In this document: one piece after another, positions 54,061 to 63,778 of the stretch
How positions within the stretch are numbered: the first letter of the stretch is position 1
How the letters are laid out: each line of letters starts with the position of its first letter
From: an uncultured Burkholderiales bacterium
Lineage (GTDB): Bacteria > Pseudomonadota > Gammaproteobacteria > Burkholderiales > Burkholderiaceae_C
Assembly: GCA_903932865.1 (NCBI GenBank)
Contig: CAIZHQ010000020.1
Location: forward strand, 160,001-224,000
Reading direction: 5' to 3'
DNA: 64,000 nt
Notes under the pieces: generated by a model
The model's input: only the letters and a program-made list of their open reading frames with translations
Databases searched by the model: none
Told to the model about the DNA's origin: nothing
Translations under genes and position numbers: made by a program

Positions 54061-54351
54061 TTAAGGTGGGCTAGCACTCTGCTTGCGGCGAGCAAGGCGT
54101 TTGACACGGCTCATCACCTCACGCATTGAGCCATTGAAGGCGGCAATCTCCGTCGTTAGTTCTGTGTCGTTCAAAACGACATTCAAATCAGCAGCAACCT
54201 TGCGGGCGATGGGCAGCAGTCGTCCTGTGCTGGCAGCGTTCATCTCAACCAAAACGCACCTGTCTTTCAGTCCTTTTGCATAAGGTCTGGAGTGCACCTG
54301 TTGCGGTTGGTCGTGTCCCGCAGTCACTTCTGGGCTTACAGCCAGAAGCAC
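54061..54351 (-). CDS. Small hypothetical protein
   Basis: A 96-codon frame on the minus strand (MLLAVSPEVTAGHDQPQQVH; RKVAADLNVVLNDTELTTEI; basic tail REVMSRVKRLARRKQSASPP). The family is not recognised. It contains palindrome copy 3 within VVLNDTE and ends 2 bp before the IclR gene's stop side. It may be a real small protein, possibly a remnant of a mobile-element gene; the lack of a clear RBS keeps this tentative. Confidence 0.4.
   Translation of the reverse strand: MLLAVSPEVTAGHDQPQQVHSRPYAKGLKDRCVLVEMNAASTGRLLPIARKVAADLNVVLNDTELTTEIAAFNGSMREVMSRVKRLARRKQSASPP
54165..54181. repeat. Short palindrome, copy 3
   Basis: TGTCGTT-CAA-AACGACA again, identical to copy 2 including the centre, 126 bp away and inside the small minus-strand open frame. 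Confidence 0.65.
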
Positions 54352-54353
54352 GT

Positions 54354-55178
54354 TTAACGCACCCCGACTTGACGTCCGGCCATGTTGACAAATTGGACCA
54401 GCGCGGGCCCTATCGTCTTCAGTAAATCATTGGGCTTGGCACGGTACCCTGGTACAGCACAGTTAAACAACAGCCTGCGCGAGCCGTAACGGATGTCAGA
54501 AGCCACGCCAACGGCCAGAACACCAAGACCGGCATCCCCCATATTGATCGCGAAGCCGCGCTTGCTGTAATGGGTGATACTTTCTTTCAGACCCTCTGTG
54601 CTGCGCGTGTATTCGTCGGGCCTCTCCTTGCGTGCTCTCACAAGAAAGCGGTTTCGATCGGCAACTGACAGTTGCGAGAGCCACGAACGACCCATCGCAG
54701 TTTCGACGATACCGCGCACTGCCCCCACACCCGGCCGCTTGAGCGTGCCGCTCTCGTGTGTACATGTTTCGATATAGACAACGTCTAAGTCCATGGTCAC
54801 CCCAATGGAAACAGCGCCTTCAAAGCGATCCGCCATGGATTGAAGTGCCGGCTTCAGGTGCGTAAGTAAGGGTGTGTTGATCACATAGGGATACCCGAGT
54901 GCTACTGCGGCTGGGCCAATAAAGTACCTGTCCAGCCGTTCGTCGTGATCAAGAAATCCCAATGCTTGAAGACTTCGACACAAGCGGCTGACCGTTGAGC
55001 GCGGAATTCCCAAGATTTCAGCGAACTCGCTGTTCGCATGAGCGCGCGGATTGCGAACAAAACATTGCAGGATCATCAATCCCTTGGCGAGCGTTCCGGA
55101 AAAGTCGGGGTCATCCGCACGCACGCGCTGGAGGTCCAGCTGGTTTTTGATTTGATGAACTGTTCGTTCTTGTCGCAT
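54354..55178 (-). CDS. IclR-family transcriptional regulator
   Basis: A 274-residue regulator from the ATG at 55178; the open frame extends further upstream but the extra part is not IclR-like. The HTH is LAKGLMILQCFV / ANSEFAEILGIPRSTVSRLCRSLQALGFL, and the effector domain includes AALGYPYVINT-like VALGYPYV, IETAMGRSWLS (GIVETAMGRSWL), and GFAINMGDAGLGVLAVGVAS, typical IclR_C residues. It diverges from the acyl-CoA dehydrogenase gene at 55277 with 98 bp between starts and is the likely regulator of the acyl-CoA cluster. Confidence 0.93.
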   Translation of the reverse strand: MRQERTVHQIKNQLDLQRVRADDPDFSGTLAKGLMILQCFVRNPRAHANSEFAEILGIPRSTVSRLCRSLQALGFLDHDERLDRYFIGPAAVALGYPYVINTPLLTHLKPALQSMADRFEGAVSIGVTMDLDVVYIETCTHESGTLKRPGVGAVRGIVETAMGRSWLSQLSVADRNRFLVRARKERPDEYTRSTEGLKESITHYSKRGFAINMGDAGLGVLAVGVASDIRYGSRRLLFNCAVPGYRAKPNDLLKTIGPALVQFVNMAGRQVGVR

Positions 55179-55276
55179 ATTGACATTTTCGCGTGGAACA
55201 CACTTGTCTGCACATCTCAGTTCCAATAGTTGAAACATTGGTTTGAAGTCAAGGAAGACTTGCCTAAAGTATTTGC

Positions 55277-56443
55277 ATGATTCGCAATAACGCAAAACTT
55301 GACACGCTGTTGGAAGATATCCGCTCATTTGTTCGCGAACGATGGCATCCCATAGAGGATGAAATTGAACGCTCAGAAGAGATTCCAGAGTCGATCGTCT
55401 CAGAACTGCGCACCAAGGGGTACTTCGGCTGGAGTATTCCAGAGTCATATGGAGGACTGGGACTCACGGCAGAAGAACTTGTTTTGTGCGCGATGGAACT
55501 CTCCCAAGCTTCAGTAGCGCTGCGCGCGCGCGTGGGAACTAATACTGGCATCGGCTCAGAAGCACTCGTCGCAGATGGCACTGAAGAGCAGAAAAGGCGC
55601 TGGTTACCGCGTATGGCCTCCGGCGAGCTCACTGGCTGCTTAGCACTCACTGAACCGGACGCAGGATCTGAAGCGACCAATATTCAGACCACTGCACGAC
55701 GTGATGGCGACAACTATGTGCTCAATGGAATGAAGCGCTACATCACCAATGCACCTGTCGCAGACGTGTTCACAGTCATTGCACGCACTGAGGAGGATTC
55801 ACGTGGTCATGCAGGGCTGACCCCCTTCCTGGTTGAACGGGGTCCGGGGTTGCGAACTGGCGCTCAGTACAAAAAAATGGGGCAAGCTGGATCGCCGGTT
55901 TCAGATGTTTTTTTCGAGAACTGCCGTGTGCCCGCCGCTAACGTGATCGGTGAGAAAGAAGGCGTTGGCTTCCAAACCGTGATGAAGGTTCTGAACAAAC
56001 AAAGGATGCACTTGGCAGCGCTTTGCACCGGACCGGCAATCCGCATGCTTGATCTCGCTGTGACCCATACGACGCAACGTGCACAGTTCGGCCAATCAGT
56101 TGCCAACTTCCAGTTGGTTCAAGCGATGATCGCTGACTGCCGTACAGAAATTTTTGCGGCGCGCTCCATGATTCTCGAAGCAGCGCGTGCACGTGATCGT
56201 GGTGAGGATGTAGCCCTCACGGCTTCCATGTGTAAATACTTCGCCTCTGAAATGTGTGGTCGGGTAGCAGACCGCTGCGTTCAGATGTTTGGCGGTGCTG
56301 GCTACATCGCAGACTTCAGCTCGATCGAGCGTTATTACCGCGATGTGCGTCTTTTCCGCTTGTATGAGGGTACGAGCCAGATTCATCAACTCAACATCGC
56401 CAAGCTGACACTGCGTGAACATGAAAAAGCAGCTGTCAAATGA
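55277..56443 (+). CDS. Acyl-CoA dehydrogenase
   Basis: A 388-residue flavoenzyme of standard length. CLALTEPDAGSEATNIQTTA is the FAD/substrate signature, YVLNGMKRYITNAPVADVF follows, and RLFRLYEGTSQIHQLNIAK holds the catalytic Glu (YEGT) and C-terminal FAD contact. It introduces an alpha-beta double bond into an acyl-CoA, passing electrons to ETF. It is the first gene of the cluster divergent from iclR; the chain-length preference cannot be read from sequence. Confidence 0.93.
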   Translation: MIRNNAKLDTLLEDIRSFVRERWHPIEDEIERSEEIPESIVSELRTKGYFGWSIPESYGGLGLTAEELVLCAMELSQASVALRARVGTNTGIGSEALVADGTEEQKRRWLPRMASGELTGCLALTEPDAGSEATNIQTTARRDGDNYVLNGMKRYITNAPVADVFTVIARTEEDSRGHAGLTPFLVERGPGLRTGAQYKKMGQAGSPVSDVFFENCRVPAANVIGEKEGVGFQTVMKVLNKQRMHLAALCTGPAIRMLDLAVTHTTQRAQFGQSVANFQLVQAMIADCRTEIFAARSMILEAARARDRGEDVALTASMCKYFASEMCGRVADRCVQMFGGAGYIADFSSIERYYRDVRLFRLYEGTSQIHQLNIAKLTLREHEKAAVK

Positions 56444-56581
56444 AATTGCGTGAAATTGAGCTTGACCCAATGATCACATCCCTTGCAGACCACCAAACCC
56501 TGAGCATGCCCGCGAAGAATTTTCTGCAGGGTCTGAAAAGATGATCACTTTCCCTAACCAAAACACCACCAGGAGATGCAT

Positions 56582-57535
56582 ATGAAAAGACGTTCCATGA
56601 TCCTTTCGGGGGCAGCTATCGCCGCATTGCCTTACAAGGCCCTGCAGGCGCAAGAGGCGTTTCCCGCAAAACCCATTCGAATCATCGTGCCTTATCCTGC
56701 AGGTGGTGTGGTGGACGTTCAAACACGGGCCATGGCACAAGGTCTGGAACTGGGTCAACCGGTTGTCATTGAAGCGCGACCAGGTGCTAACGCCAATATC
56801 GCCGCAGAAGCTGTTGCGCGAGCCAACGCTGATGGTTATACCTTGCTGGTGTCAGCACCCTACCTGCTCAACAATCCATTGCTGGAACAAAATCTCCGAT
56901 GGGCGCCAAAAGACTTCATCCCTGTCGCGCGCTTTTCTCTATCACCCAGCTACCTTTGCGTACCCGCTTCATCACCCGCACGCAGTGTGCGAGAGTTCAT
57001 CGAAATGGCGCGTAAGGCGAATCCGGCATTGCAGTATGGTGATGGCGGCTCGGGCACCACCCAAACCATGGCCACCGAAATCCTCAAGCAAGTCACCGGC
57101 ATCAAGCTTGACCCGATTCCCTACAAAGGCGCACCACCGATGGCTGTAGACCTGATCACGAACACCTTCGCGGTGGGAATTTTGCCTTCCAGTGTGGCCT
57201 TTCCTCACATCAAATCAGGCAAGTTGCGCGCTCTGGCCAACACCAGTGCCAACCGCTCACCCCAACTGCCAGAGGTTCCCACCATTGCTGAAGTAGGATT
57301 TCCAGAAGTGACTGTGTTGTCTTGGTACGGTCTGCATGCGCCAGCAGGAACCCCACCGGAGGCCATTCGCAAACTTGAAGCTGGTGTGCAGGCTGCTTTA
57401 CAAAAGAACGATACAAAAGAACGGCTGACCACTGCGGGTGGCGAAGCCGCTTTCTTGTCCACTGCCGATTTCAGCCAATTCATGCGCAATGACTTGCAGA
57501 TGTGGGAACGCATCAACCGCATGCTCAAAAAGTGA
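56582..57535 (+). CDS. Bug/TctC-family solute-binding protein
   Basis: About 317 residues. AGGAG at 56571-56575 is correctly spaced for the ATG at 56582, so the ATG at 56576 (directly abutting the RBS) is rejected. Signal KRRSMILSGAAIAALPYKALQAQ, with a twin Arg; mature start FPAKPIRIIVPYPAGGVVDVQ and ARPGANANIAAEAV. It lies between two acyl-CoA dehydrogenase genes with 7 bp to the second, so it probably binds the acid that is activated to the CoA ester and oxidised by this cluster. Confidence 0.92.
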   Translation: MKRRSMILSGAAIAALPYKALQAQEAFPAKPIRIIVPYPAGGVVDVQTRAMAQGLELGQPVVIEARPGANANIAAEAVARANADGYTLLVSAPYLLNNPLLEQNLRWAPKDFIPVARFSLSPSYLCVPASSPARSVREFIEMARKANPALQYGDGGSGTTQTMATEILKQVTGIKLDPIPYKGAPPMAVDLITNTFAVGILPSSVAFPHIKSGKLRALANTSANRSPQLPEVPTIAEVGFPEVTVLSWYGLHAPAGTPPEAIRKLEAGVQAALQKNDTKERLTTAGGEAAFLSTADFSQFMRNDLQMWERINRMLKK

Positions 57536-57542
57536 CAAAGCC

Positions 57543-58706
57543 ATGACCGCTCACACCCCATCGGTGCAAGTATTGCTTGAACGGGCCAGACGCTTCATTG
57601 ATGAAGAAGTCATTCCGCGTGAAAACCTGCGCCGTGCACACGAGCGAGACTACAACTTGGCCTTGGTGCAAGAGTTGCGTGCGCTGGCCGTCTCCCAAGG
57701 TCTGACAGCGCCTCGTGGCGCCGTGGCCGATGGCGGTCTGGGCCTGAGCTGGGCGCAGTGCTGTGCTTACCTTGAAACTGCTGGCCGCAGTTTTCTTGGA
57801 CCGGGGGCGCTGCAGTGCGCGGCCCCGGGCCAGCCGGACATCACCACACTCGAGGCTTTGGCCACACCATTGCAGCGCGAACGTTACTTGCGCCCACTGT
57901 TACAAGGGACCCAGCGCTCGTGCTTTGCAATGAGCGAACCAGCCCCGGGTGTAGGGTCAGATCCTCGCATGCTCAGCAGCCGCGCTGAGCGTACGGCACG
58001 GGGTTGGCGACTCAATGGCCACAAATGGTTCGCCACTTCAGCCTCAGTGGCTGATTTCGCCATCGTTATGGCACGTACCGAAATCGGCCCCTCGCTTTTT
58101 TTGGTCGATGTCCAGCAGCCAGGCTTTGATATCGTACGAGACGTCCCCACGGTCGAGCCCTTTGACTTGGGCGGTCACGCCGAGATTCGTCTGCAAGACT
58201 GTGAAGTGCCTGCCGATGCGTTGCTGGGTGAAGAAGGAAAAGGCCTTGAACACGCGCAGCTGCGGCTAGAGGGCGCCCGCCTGTTTCACTGCATGCGTCT
58301 GATCGGTCTGTCCTCGCGCGCCATGAGCTTGGCGCAGCAATATGCTCTCGAACGTCAATCACACGGTGCCCGGGTATCCGAGCACCAAATGGTGCAAGCC
58401 ATGGTGGCCGATGCGCACATCGAGTTGCATGCTGCACGCCTGATGACTCTGGACACCGCTCAAAGGCTCGATGCAGGTGAATCGATTCGACACCATTCGG
58501 CCATGACCAAAGTCTTCGTGTCAGAGGCCGTTAACCGCGTGGCTGATTCAGCTGTACAGATCACAGGTGCTCTGGGTATTTCTGAAGATTGGCCACTGTC
58601 CATGATCCAGCGACTGTTGCGCCCATTCCGTATTTACGACGGGGCCTCCGAAGTTCACCGATCCGCCATTGCACGGCGCGTGTTCCACCAAGGTCTGGAA
58701 GCATGA
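57543..58706 (+). CDS. Acyl-CoA dehydrogenase family protein (second)
   Basis: A 387-residue protein starting 7 bp after the Bug gene. CFAMSEPAPGVGSDPRML is the FAD signature and WRLNGHKWFATSASVADFAIV the substrate strand. The C-terminal site reads RIYDGASEVHRSAIARRV, with Asp where YEGT-type enzymes have the catalytic Glu, as seen in the group whose base lies elsewhere. It is clearly diverged from the copy at 55277. The two may act successively or form a heteromer. Confidence 0.9.
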   Translation: MTAHTPSVQVLLERARRFIDEEVIPRENLRRAHERDYNLALVQELRALAVSQGLTAPRGAVADGGLGLSWAQCCAYLETAGRSFLGPGALQCAAPGQPDITTLEALATPLQRERYLRPLLQGTQRSCFAMSEPAPGVGSDPRMLSSRAERTARGWRLNGHKWFATSASVADFAIVMARTEIGPSLFLVDVQQPGFDIVRDVPTVEPFDLGGHAEIRLQDCEVPADALLGEEGKGLEHAQLRLEGARLFHCMRLIGLSSRAMSLAQQYALERQSHGARVSEHQMVQAMVADAHIELHAARLMTLDTAQRLDAGESIRHHSAMTKVFVSEAVNRVADSAVQITGALGISEDWPLSMIQRLLRPFRIYDGASEVHRSAIARRVFHQGLEA

Positions 58707-58801
58707 GATCCATCTGAAGCACATGTCAAAAATAGATGCCTATATTTGAAAATTTGGGCCAGACAAAAATCCACCATCCTTAAGAAGAACATAAAAAAGA
58801 C

Positions 58802-60931
58802 ATGTCCACTGCCCAATTCGACCTCTTGCGCATGTTCAGCGCCCGCAGCATCGCCGTCATTGGTGCCTCCACCACGGGCAGCAAACCCAGTGGACAGCCT
58901 TTGCTGCACCTGCGTAATCTGGGCTATGAGGGCCAGGTCTACCCAATCAACCCGCGCTACACAGAAGTTTTTGGCTGGCCGTGTTTTCCGGACGTGGCTG
59001 CGTTGCCCGAAGTGCCCGATGTGGCGCTGATCGCAGTGAGCGCCGATCAGGTCATCGCCCAACTGGAAGCTTGTGGTCGCAAAGGCATCTGTCAGGTCAT
59101 CGTGATCACCTCCGGCTTTGCCGAGATGGGTGGTGAGGGTGTGGCTGCCCAGCAAGCACTGGTCGATATGGCCAATCGGTATGGCATCGCCATGATGGGG
59201 CCCAATTGCCAAGGCATGATCAGCGTGGGTCAGGGTTTCAGCTTGGGATTTGGTGCGCCCTATGGGCTGCGGTACCGAAAAGGGCCCATCAGCATGAGCT
59301 CACAAAGTGGTGCCTGGGGCAACACCGTGCTGATGCTGGCCAACGATGCTGGACTGGGTTTCCAGCACTACCAATCTACCGGTAATGAAGCCCAGACCAC
59401 CAGTCTCGACCTGGTGCAAGCTTGGGCAGACGATCCGCAGACTGGCATGGTGGTGTCGTATGTCGAAGGCTTTAAGGACGCCCACCGCATCGTTGATGTA
59501 GGTCGTCATATTTTGCGGGCCGGTAAACCTTGGTTGCTGTGGAAGGTGGGCACTTCCGAGGCCGGTGCACGCGCTGCCGCCTCCCATACTGCCAATTTGG
59601 GCGGGGACGCTGCGCTGTATCAGGCTGCATTTGCTCAAGCTGGGGCCATCGAGGTCACGGATGTTCAAGACCTGGCTGACCGCGCACTGGCACTGCTGTC
59701 GCCACGCCAGCCCACTGGACCTCGTGTCGCGGTGGTCACGCTTTCGGGTGGAGCGGGCGTGCTGCTGGCCGACCACTGCGCACCCGCAGGCTTGGTGCTG
59801 CCGCCTCTGTCAGAGACAACCTTGGAGGCGTTAAGACAAGTGCTGCCGCCCTATGCCGGACTACACAACCCGATCGATGTGACGGGCAACATCATCGCGC
59901 AAGAAGACAAGCTGATCACCTCCCTGCGTCTGATCGTGAACGATCCTGCGGTAGACATGATGGCCGTGTGCCTGGCAGCTGTCTCCGGGCCGGTGGGTAT
60001 CAGGCTGGCCCAATGGGTGGCCGAGGTGGCTCAGGCAACCGACAAGCCGGTGCTGGTGTCCTGGACCGCCGACACCGCCACCACACAAGCCGGATATGAC
60101 GCGTTGCTGGAAGCGGGTGTGCCGCGCTATGACACTCCTGTTCGCTGTGCCACCGGTATGGGAGCCATGTGGCAATTTGTCGCTGCCTGCAGTCGCGAAG
60201 CCGAGCGTGCGCGGGAGCCGATGCTCAACTGCTCTCGCCCGTTGCGGCGCCAGCAACTGGCAACTGCCCACAAGGACCTGACCGAATACGAGGCCAAGCA
60301 GCTGCTGGCCGACTATGGCCTCCCGGTCACAGCCGAAGCATTGGCACACAGTGCTGACGAGGCCGTGCAGCAGGCTGCTGCCATCGGGTTTCCAGTAGCC
60401 TTGAAAGTGGTCTCACCCGACATTGCACACAAGACCGAAGCGGGGGGTGTGCGCATCGGCCTTAGCGATGCCGATGCCGTGCGTCAAGCTTACGATGAGA
60501 TCCTTCTCAATGCGCAGCATCATGCGCCACACGCCACCATCGACGGGGTGCTGGTGCAATCCATGGTCCCTAGCGGGGTCGAGGTGATCTTGGGGGTCAC
60601 GAACGATCCGCTGTTTGGGCTGGCCATCATGTTCGGTCTGGGCGGCATCTATGCAGAGGTACTGCGTGACGTGAGCTTCAGGATGTTGCCCATCACCCGC
60701 AGTGAAGCCGAGGCCATGGTGCGCGAGATCCGTACCTTCGCCTTGCTGGATGGTGCACGCGGTCAGCCCAAGGCCGATGTCGATGCGCTGGTGGACACCA
60801 TCCTGAAGCTGGCGGCATTGGCACAAGATTTAGGCGAACACATCTCCGGCATCGACATCAACCCCTTGTTCGTCAAACCGGCTGGGCAAGGTGTTGTGGC
60901 GGCCGATGCGCTGATCCAGATCAAGCGCTGA
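58802..60931 (+). CDS. Acyl-CoA synthetase, NDP-forming (acetate-CoA ligase family)
   Basis: A 709-residue two-part enzyme. The N-terminal ~460 residues form the CoA-binding and ligase domains (IAVIGASTTGSKPSGQPLLH; GPNCQGMISVG; SMSSQSGAWGNTV; ASHTANLGGDAALYQAAF). The C-terminal ~230 residues are an ATP-grasp domain (LTEYEAKQLLADYGLPVTAEALA; FPVALKVVSPDIAHKTEAGGV; GLGGIYAEVLRDVSFR). The fused order resembles Acd/Pat-type synthetases. It should make an acyl-CoA from a carboxylic acid and CoA with ATP or GTP, feeding the dehydrogenases. Confidence 0.93.
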   Translation: MSTAQFDLLRMFSARSIAVIGASTTGSKPSGQPLLHLRNLGYEGQVYPINPRYTEVFGWPCFPDVAALPEVPDVALIAVSADQVIAQLEACGRKGICQVIVITSGFAEMGGEGVAAQQALVDMANRYGIAMMGPNCQGMISVGQGFSLGFGAPYGLRYRKGPISMSSQSGAWGNTVLMLANDAGLGFQHYQSTGNEAQTTSLDLVQAWADDPQTGMVVSYVEGFKDAHRIVDVGRHILRAGKPWLLWKVGTSEAGARAAASHTANLGGDAALYQAAFAQAGAIEVTDVQDLADRALALLSPRQPTGPRVAVVTLSGGAGVLLADHCAPAGLVLPPLSETTLEALRQVLPPYAGLHNPIDVTGNIIAQEDKLITSLRLIVNDPAVDMMAVCLAAVSGPVGIRLAQWVAEVAQATDKPVLVSWTADTATTQAGYDALLEAGVPRYDTPVRCATGMGAMWQFVAACSREAERAREPMLNCSRPLRRQQLATAHKDLTEYEAKQLLADYGLPVTAEALAHSADEAVQQAAAIGFPVALKVVSPDIAHKTEAGGVRIGLSDADAVRQAYDEILLNAQHHAPHATIDGVLVQSMVPSGVEVILGVTNDPLFGLAIMFGLGGIYAEVLRDVSFRMLPITRSEAEAMVREIRTFALLDGARGQPKADVDALVDTILKLAALAQDLGEHISGIDINPLFVKPAGQGVVAADALIQIKR

Positions 60932-61111
60932 CCATCGGCCAGCGACCAGCCACGCCAATACCCGCCCTGGGTGGTCAGTGCGCCTGCGTCCATCCGCATG
61001 CATCGAACGGGCTGGGTTTGTCGTACAGGTGACGAAAAATCTGTCACCCAAGTGCCATTCACAGGGTTTTTGGCGTTGTCAGAGTGGTTCAGTTTGACTA
61101 CTCTCAAAAAC

Positions 61112-62413
61112 ATGAATGCACATTCACAAAATCAATCACCCCAAACGGCGGTCACTGCGGTGATGGCCAAGCCTCTGGTGCTGTGGGGCTACCCCTTGCT
61201 CGAAGTCCTTCGAACCTGCCAAGTGCAAAGCAATCCAGAAGCCACACCTGCATTCGGTCGCGGCCCCTTCGGGATGTTCCACGGCAGTGACAGACCCTGG
61301 ACACACGAAGACCGAGATATCGTCACACCCTCGTGCGATCTGTTGTATTACAACGCTTGGATCTGGATCGGAGCTTCCCCGGTTCGACTGCACATCCCTC
61401 CGAACCACGGCCGGTATTACGTGGTGCAACTGATGGATGCTTGGAGCGAAAACTTCCACAACGTGGGCCTGCGCAACACGCCAGCCGAAGGTGCGGATTG
61501 GTGGCTGATTCACACCGAGGACCCGATGCCAGCGGGAATTGATCCAGCGCGCGTGGTGCGCTGCCCCACTCGCTTGGTCTGGCTGCTGGGGCGCGCGCTG
61601 GTGGGGGATCTCTCCGATGTGCCCAAGGCACGCGCATTTGCAGATGGCGTTCAGTTGCAAGGCAGCGGACCTCGCCCTTCATGCGTTAGCCAGTGGCGAG
61701 ACAGCGGCCATGCCGCCGACGATTTTTTTGCCAACCTGCTGCAGGCGGTCGATGAGATCGGGGTACCGAGCAACGCCAGTGACCTGCGTCCACTGATGCG
61801 CAGCTTGCGCTTGCCACCAGGTGGGCTGGATGCGCTGGAGCGCAGCAGCCAGCGTGTACGAGAGGGCTTGCGACATGCCTACTCCGAAGGGATACATCTG
61901 ATCGAACAGCACATCGTTAACTTGACACGAAAGCCCTGGACCTGGAGTCCCCATTTGGGCATCTGGGGCGACAACATCCTGATGCGCGCCACAGTGGCCA
62001 TGAAGGGGCTGGGCGCGTTAGCGGCCACCGAAACCCTCTATGCACAGGCCGATTTCGACGCCGACAGTGAACCTTTACACGGCCAGCATGGCTACACCTT
62101 GCGCTTTGAGGGTGGCCACATGCCGCCGGCAGACGCCTTTTGGTCGGTATCGCTCTATGGCGAAGACCGCTATTTCGCGGCCAATCCGATGGGTCGCTAT
62201 GCGATTGGGGATCGAACCAAAGGCTTGCGACTCGGTCAAGACAACTCTCTGACGCTTCAAATTCAGCACGAACGCCCCGCCGAAGGCGATGCGAACTGGT
62301 TGCCAGCGCCATCAGGACCGTTCTACCTGATTTTGCGCATGTACCACCCGCGCGAAGAGATGCTCAACGGCCGCTATACCCTCCCCCCCGTCCAACGCGT
62401 CAAAGAAAGATGA
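61112..62413 (+). CDS. DUF1254/DUF1214 family protein
   Basis: About 433 residues from the ATG at 61112. VMAKPLVLWGYPLLEVLRTC, FHGSDRPWTHEDRDIVTPSC and YNAWIWIGASPVRLHIPPN are DUF1254 features; the C-terminal DUF1214 part includes GYTLRFEGGHMPPADAFWSV and DRYFAANPMGRYAIGDRT. No signal peptide is seen, whereas many homologues are exported. The function is unknown. Paired with a diverged paralogue 4 bp downstream. Confidence 0.88.
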   Translation: MNAHSQNQSPQTAVTAVMAKPLVLWGYPLLEVLRTCQVQSNPEATPAFGRGPFGMFHGSDRPWTHEDRDIVTPSCDLLYYNAWIWIGASPVRLHIPPNHGRYYVVQLMDAWSENFHNVGLRNTPAEGADWWLIHTEDPMPAGIDPARVVRCPTRLVWLLGRALVGDLSDVPKARAFADGVQLQGSGPRPSCVSQWRDSGHAADDFFANLLQAVDEIGVPSNASDLRPLMRSLRLPPGGLDALERSSQRVREGLRHAYSEGIHLIEQHIVNLTRKPWTWSPHLGIWGDNILMRATVAMKGLGALAATETLYAQADFDADSEPLHGQHGYTLRFEGGHMPPADAFWSVSLYGEDRYFAANPMGRYAIGDRTKGLRLGQDNSLTLQIQHERPAEGDANWLPAPSGPFYLILRMYHPREEMLNGRYTLPPVQRVKER

Positions 62414-62417
62414 CCCC

Positions 62418-63716
62418 ATGAACCGCAACGATCTGGCCAGAGAGGCCATCCTCTACACGCTGCCCTTGTATGAAACAGCACGGATGCAAGCAGCAAGCAG
62501 TCCACGCAAAAATACAGAAGGGCTCTTTGCGGACCCGGCGGGTGGTCCCGAATCTAAGCGCCGCTGGGCCAATGTGTTTTCACACACGCGCCAACTGCTC
62601 AATGCCAAAGACCGCCGAGTGGTCACACCCAACACTGACACGCTCTACACCAGTACCTGGATCGATCTGTCAGACGGACCTTTGTTGTTGCACACCCCGG
62701 ACACTGGCGAGCGCTACTACGTGCTAGGGCTGTTGGACTTCTACACCAACCCTTTTGCGCATCTGGGCACCCGCTTGAATGGCAATGCGGCCCACACGTT
62801 TTTTCTTCATGGACCTGGCTGGCAAGGCACCCCACCGGCTGGTACGCTGCCCATTGAGTGCGCCACCCCAACGGTGTGGCTGATTGGCCGTATTCTGGCC
62901 CTCCCACATGAGGACCTGGCCCCTGTTCACGCACTCCAGGACGCCTTTCGCTTGACCACCCTTCAAGGCGAGCCAGCGGCCCGTATCGTCACATGCAGCC
63001 TCCATGGGCAAGACAAGCTGGGCGACGCCGCCACCTTCGTCCAAGTGGTCAATCGACAGCTGGCCATCAACCCACCACCTGCTGATGAAACGTCCGACCT
63101 GGCTCGCTTCGCAGTCTTGGGCATCGGAGCGGGTCTGGACTCATCACAGGCCGACTTGCCCTTGTTCCAACAAACCTTGACCGAGATCCTGTCCGAACTG
63201 GATGCCCCGGCTTCTTCTGATTTGGAGGGCGGCTGGAATGCCTCGGTCGAAGTCACTGACCACTATGGCCGCGATTGGTTTACCCGAGCCCGCGTGGCCC
63301 GTTGCTACATTGGTCTGCTGGGTACGCAGGAAGTCATTTACCAGATGGCGCACCGCGACAGTCAGGGCCGCCCACTGGACGGGCGTCACCGTTACCGCCT
63401 GCGGTTCGCACCAGGAGGCTTGCCACAGGTCGATGCTTTCTGGTCGCTGAGCCTATACCGCAAAAGCGATTACCTGTTCGTAGACAACCCGCTGCAGCGC
63501 TACGCCATCGGGGACCGCACAGCCGGCTTATGCACCGACCCCGATGGCGGTTTGACGATCTGGCTAGGCCATACGTCACCCCCGCAGACCAGCAACTGGT
63601 TGCCCGCACCGGCTGATACTTTTTACGTTGCCCTGCGCCTGTATCTGCCTCGCGAAGTTCACCAGAATGGCCATTACAACTACCCGCTCATCGAGCGGGT
63701 CAACGACAGCGCCTGA
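62418..63716 (+). CDS. DUF1254/DUF1214 family protein, tandem paralogue
   Basis: A 432-residue protein starting 4 bp after the previous stop. NDLAREAILYTLPLYETARM and RRVVTPNTDTLYTSTWIDLS give the DUF1254 part, and YRLRFAPGGLPQVDAFWSLS with YLFVDNPLQRYAIGDRTAG the DUF1214 part. It shares the ordered motifs of its neighbour, so the pair arose by duplication, yet the N-termini differ (VTPNTDTLYT here, VTPSCDLLYY there). The two may form a heterodimer. Function unknown. Confidence 0.88.
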   Translation: MNRNDLAREAILYTLPLYETARMQAASSPRKNTEGLFADPAGGPESKRRWANVFSHTRQLLNAKDRRVVTPNTDTLYTSTWIDLSDGPLLLHTPDTGERYYVLGLLDFYTNPFAHLGTRLNGNAAHTFFLHGPGWQGTPPAGTLPIECATPTVWLIGRILALPHEDLAPVHALQDAFRLTTLQGEPAARIVTCSLHGQDKLGDAATFVQVVNRQLAINPPPADETSDLARFAVLGIGAGLDSSQADLPLFQQTLTEILSELDAPASSDLEGGWNASVEVTDHYGRDWFTRARVARCYIGLLGTQEVIYQMAHRDSQGRPLDGRHRYRLRFAPGGLPQVDAFWSLSLYRKSDYLFVDNPLQRYAIGDRTAGLCTDPDGGLTIWLGHTSPPQTSNWLPAPADTFYVALRLYLPREVHQNGHYNYPLIERVNDSA

Positions 63717-63778
63717 GGATCAGGCCTGACCGCAATGCCTGCGCCATGAACCTGACATCCTCAACCAAGGCGTCACTT

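Noticed and set aside
55178..55448. Upstream extension of the IclR gene
   Set aside because: The extra 90 codons are not IclR-like and cross the divergent promoter and the start of the acyl-CoA dehydrogenase gene.
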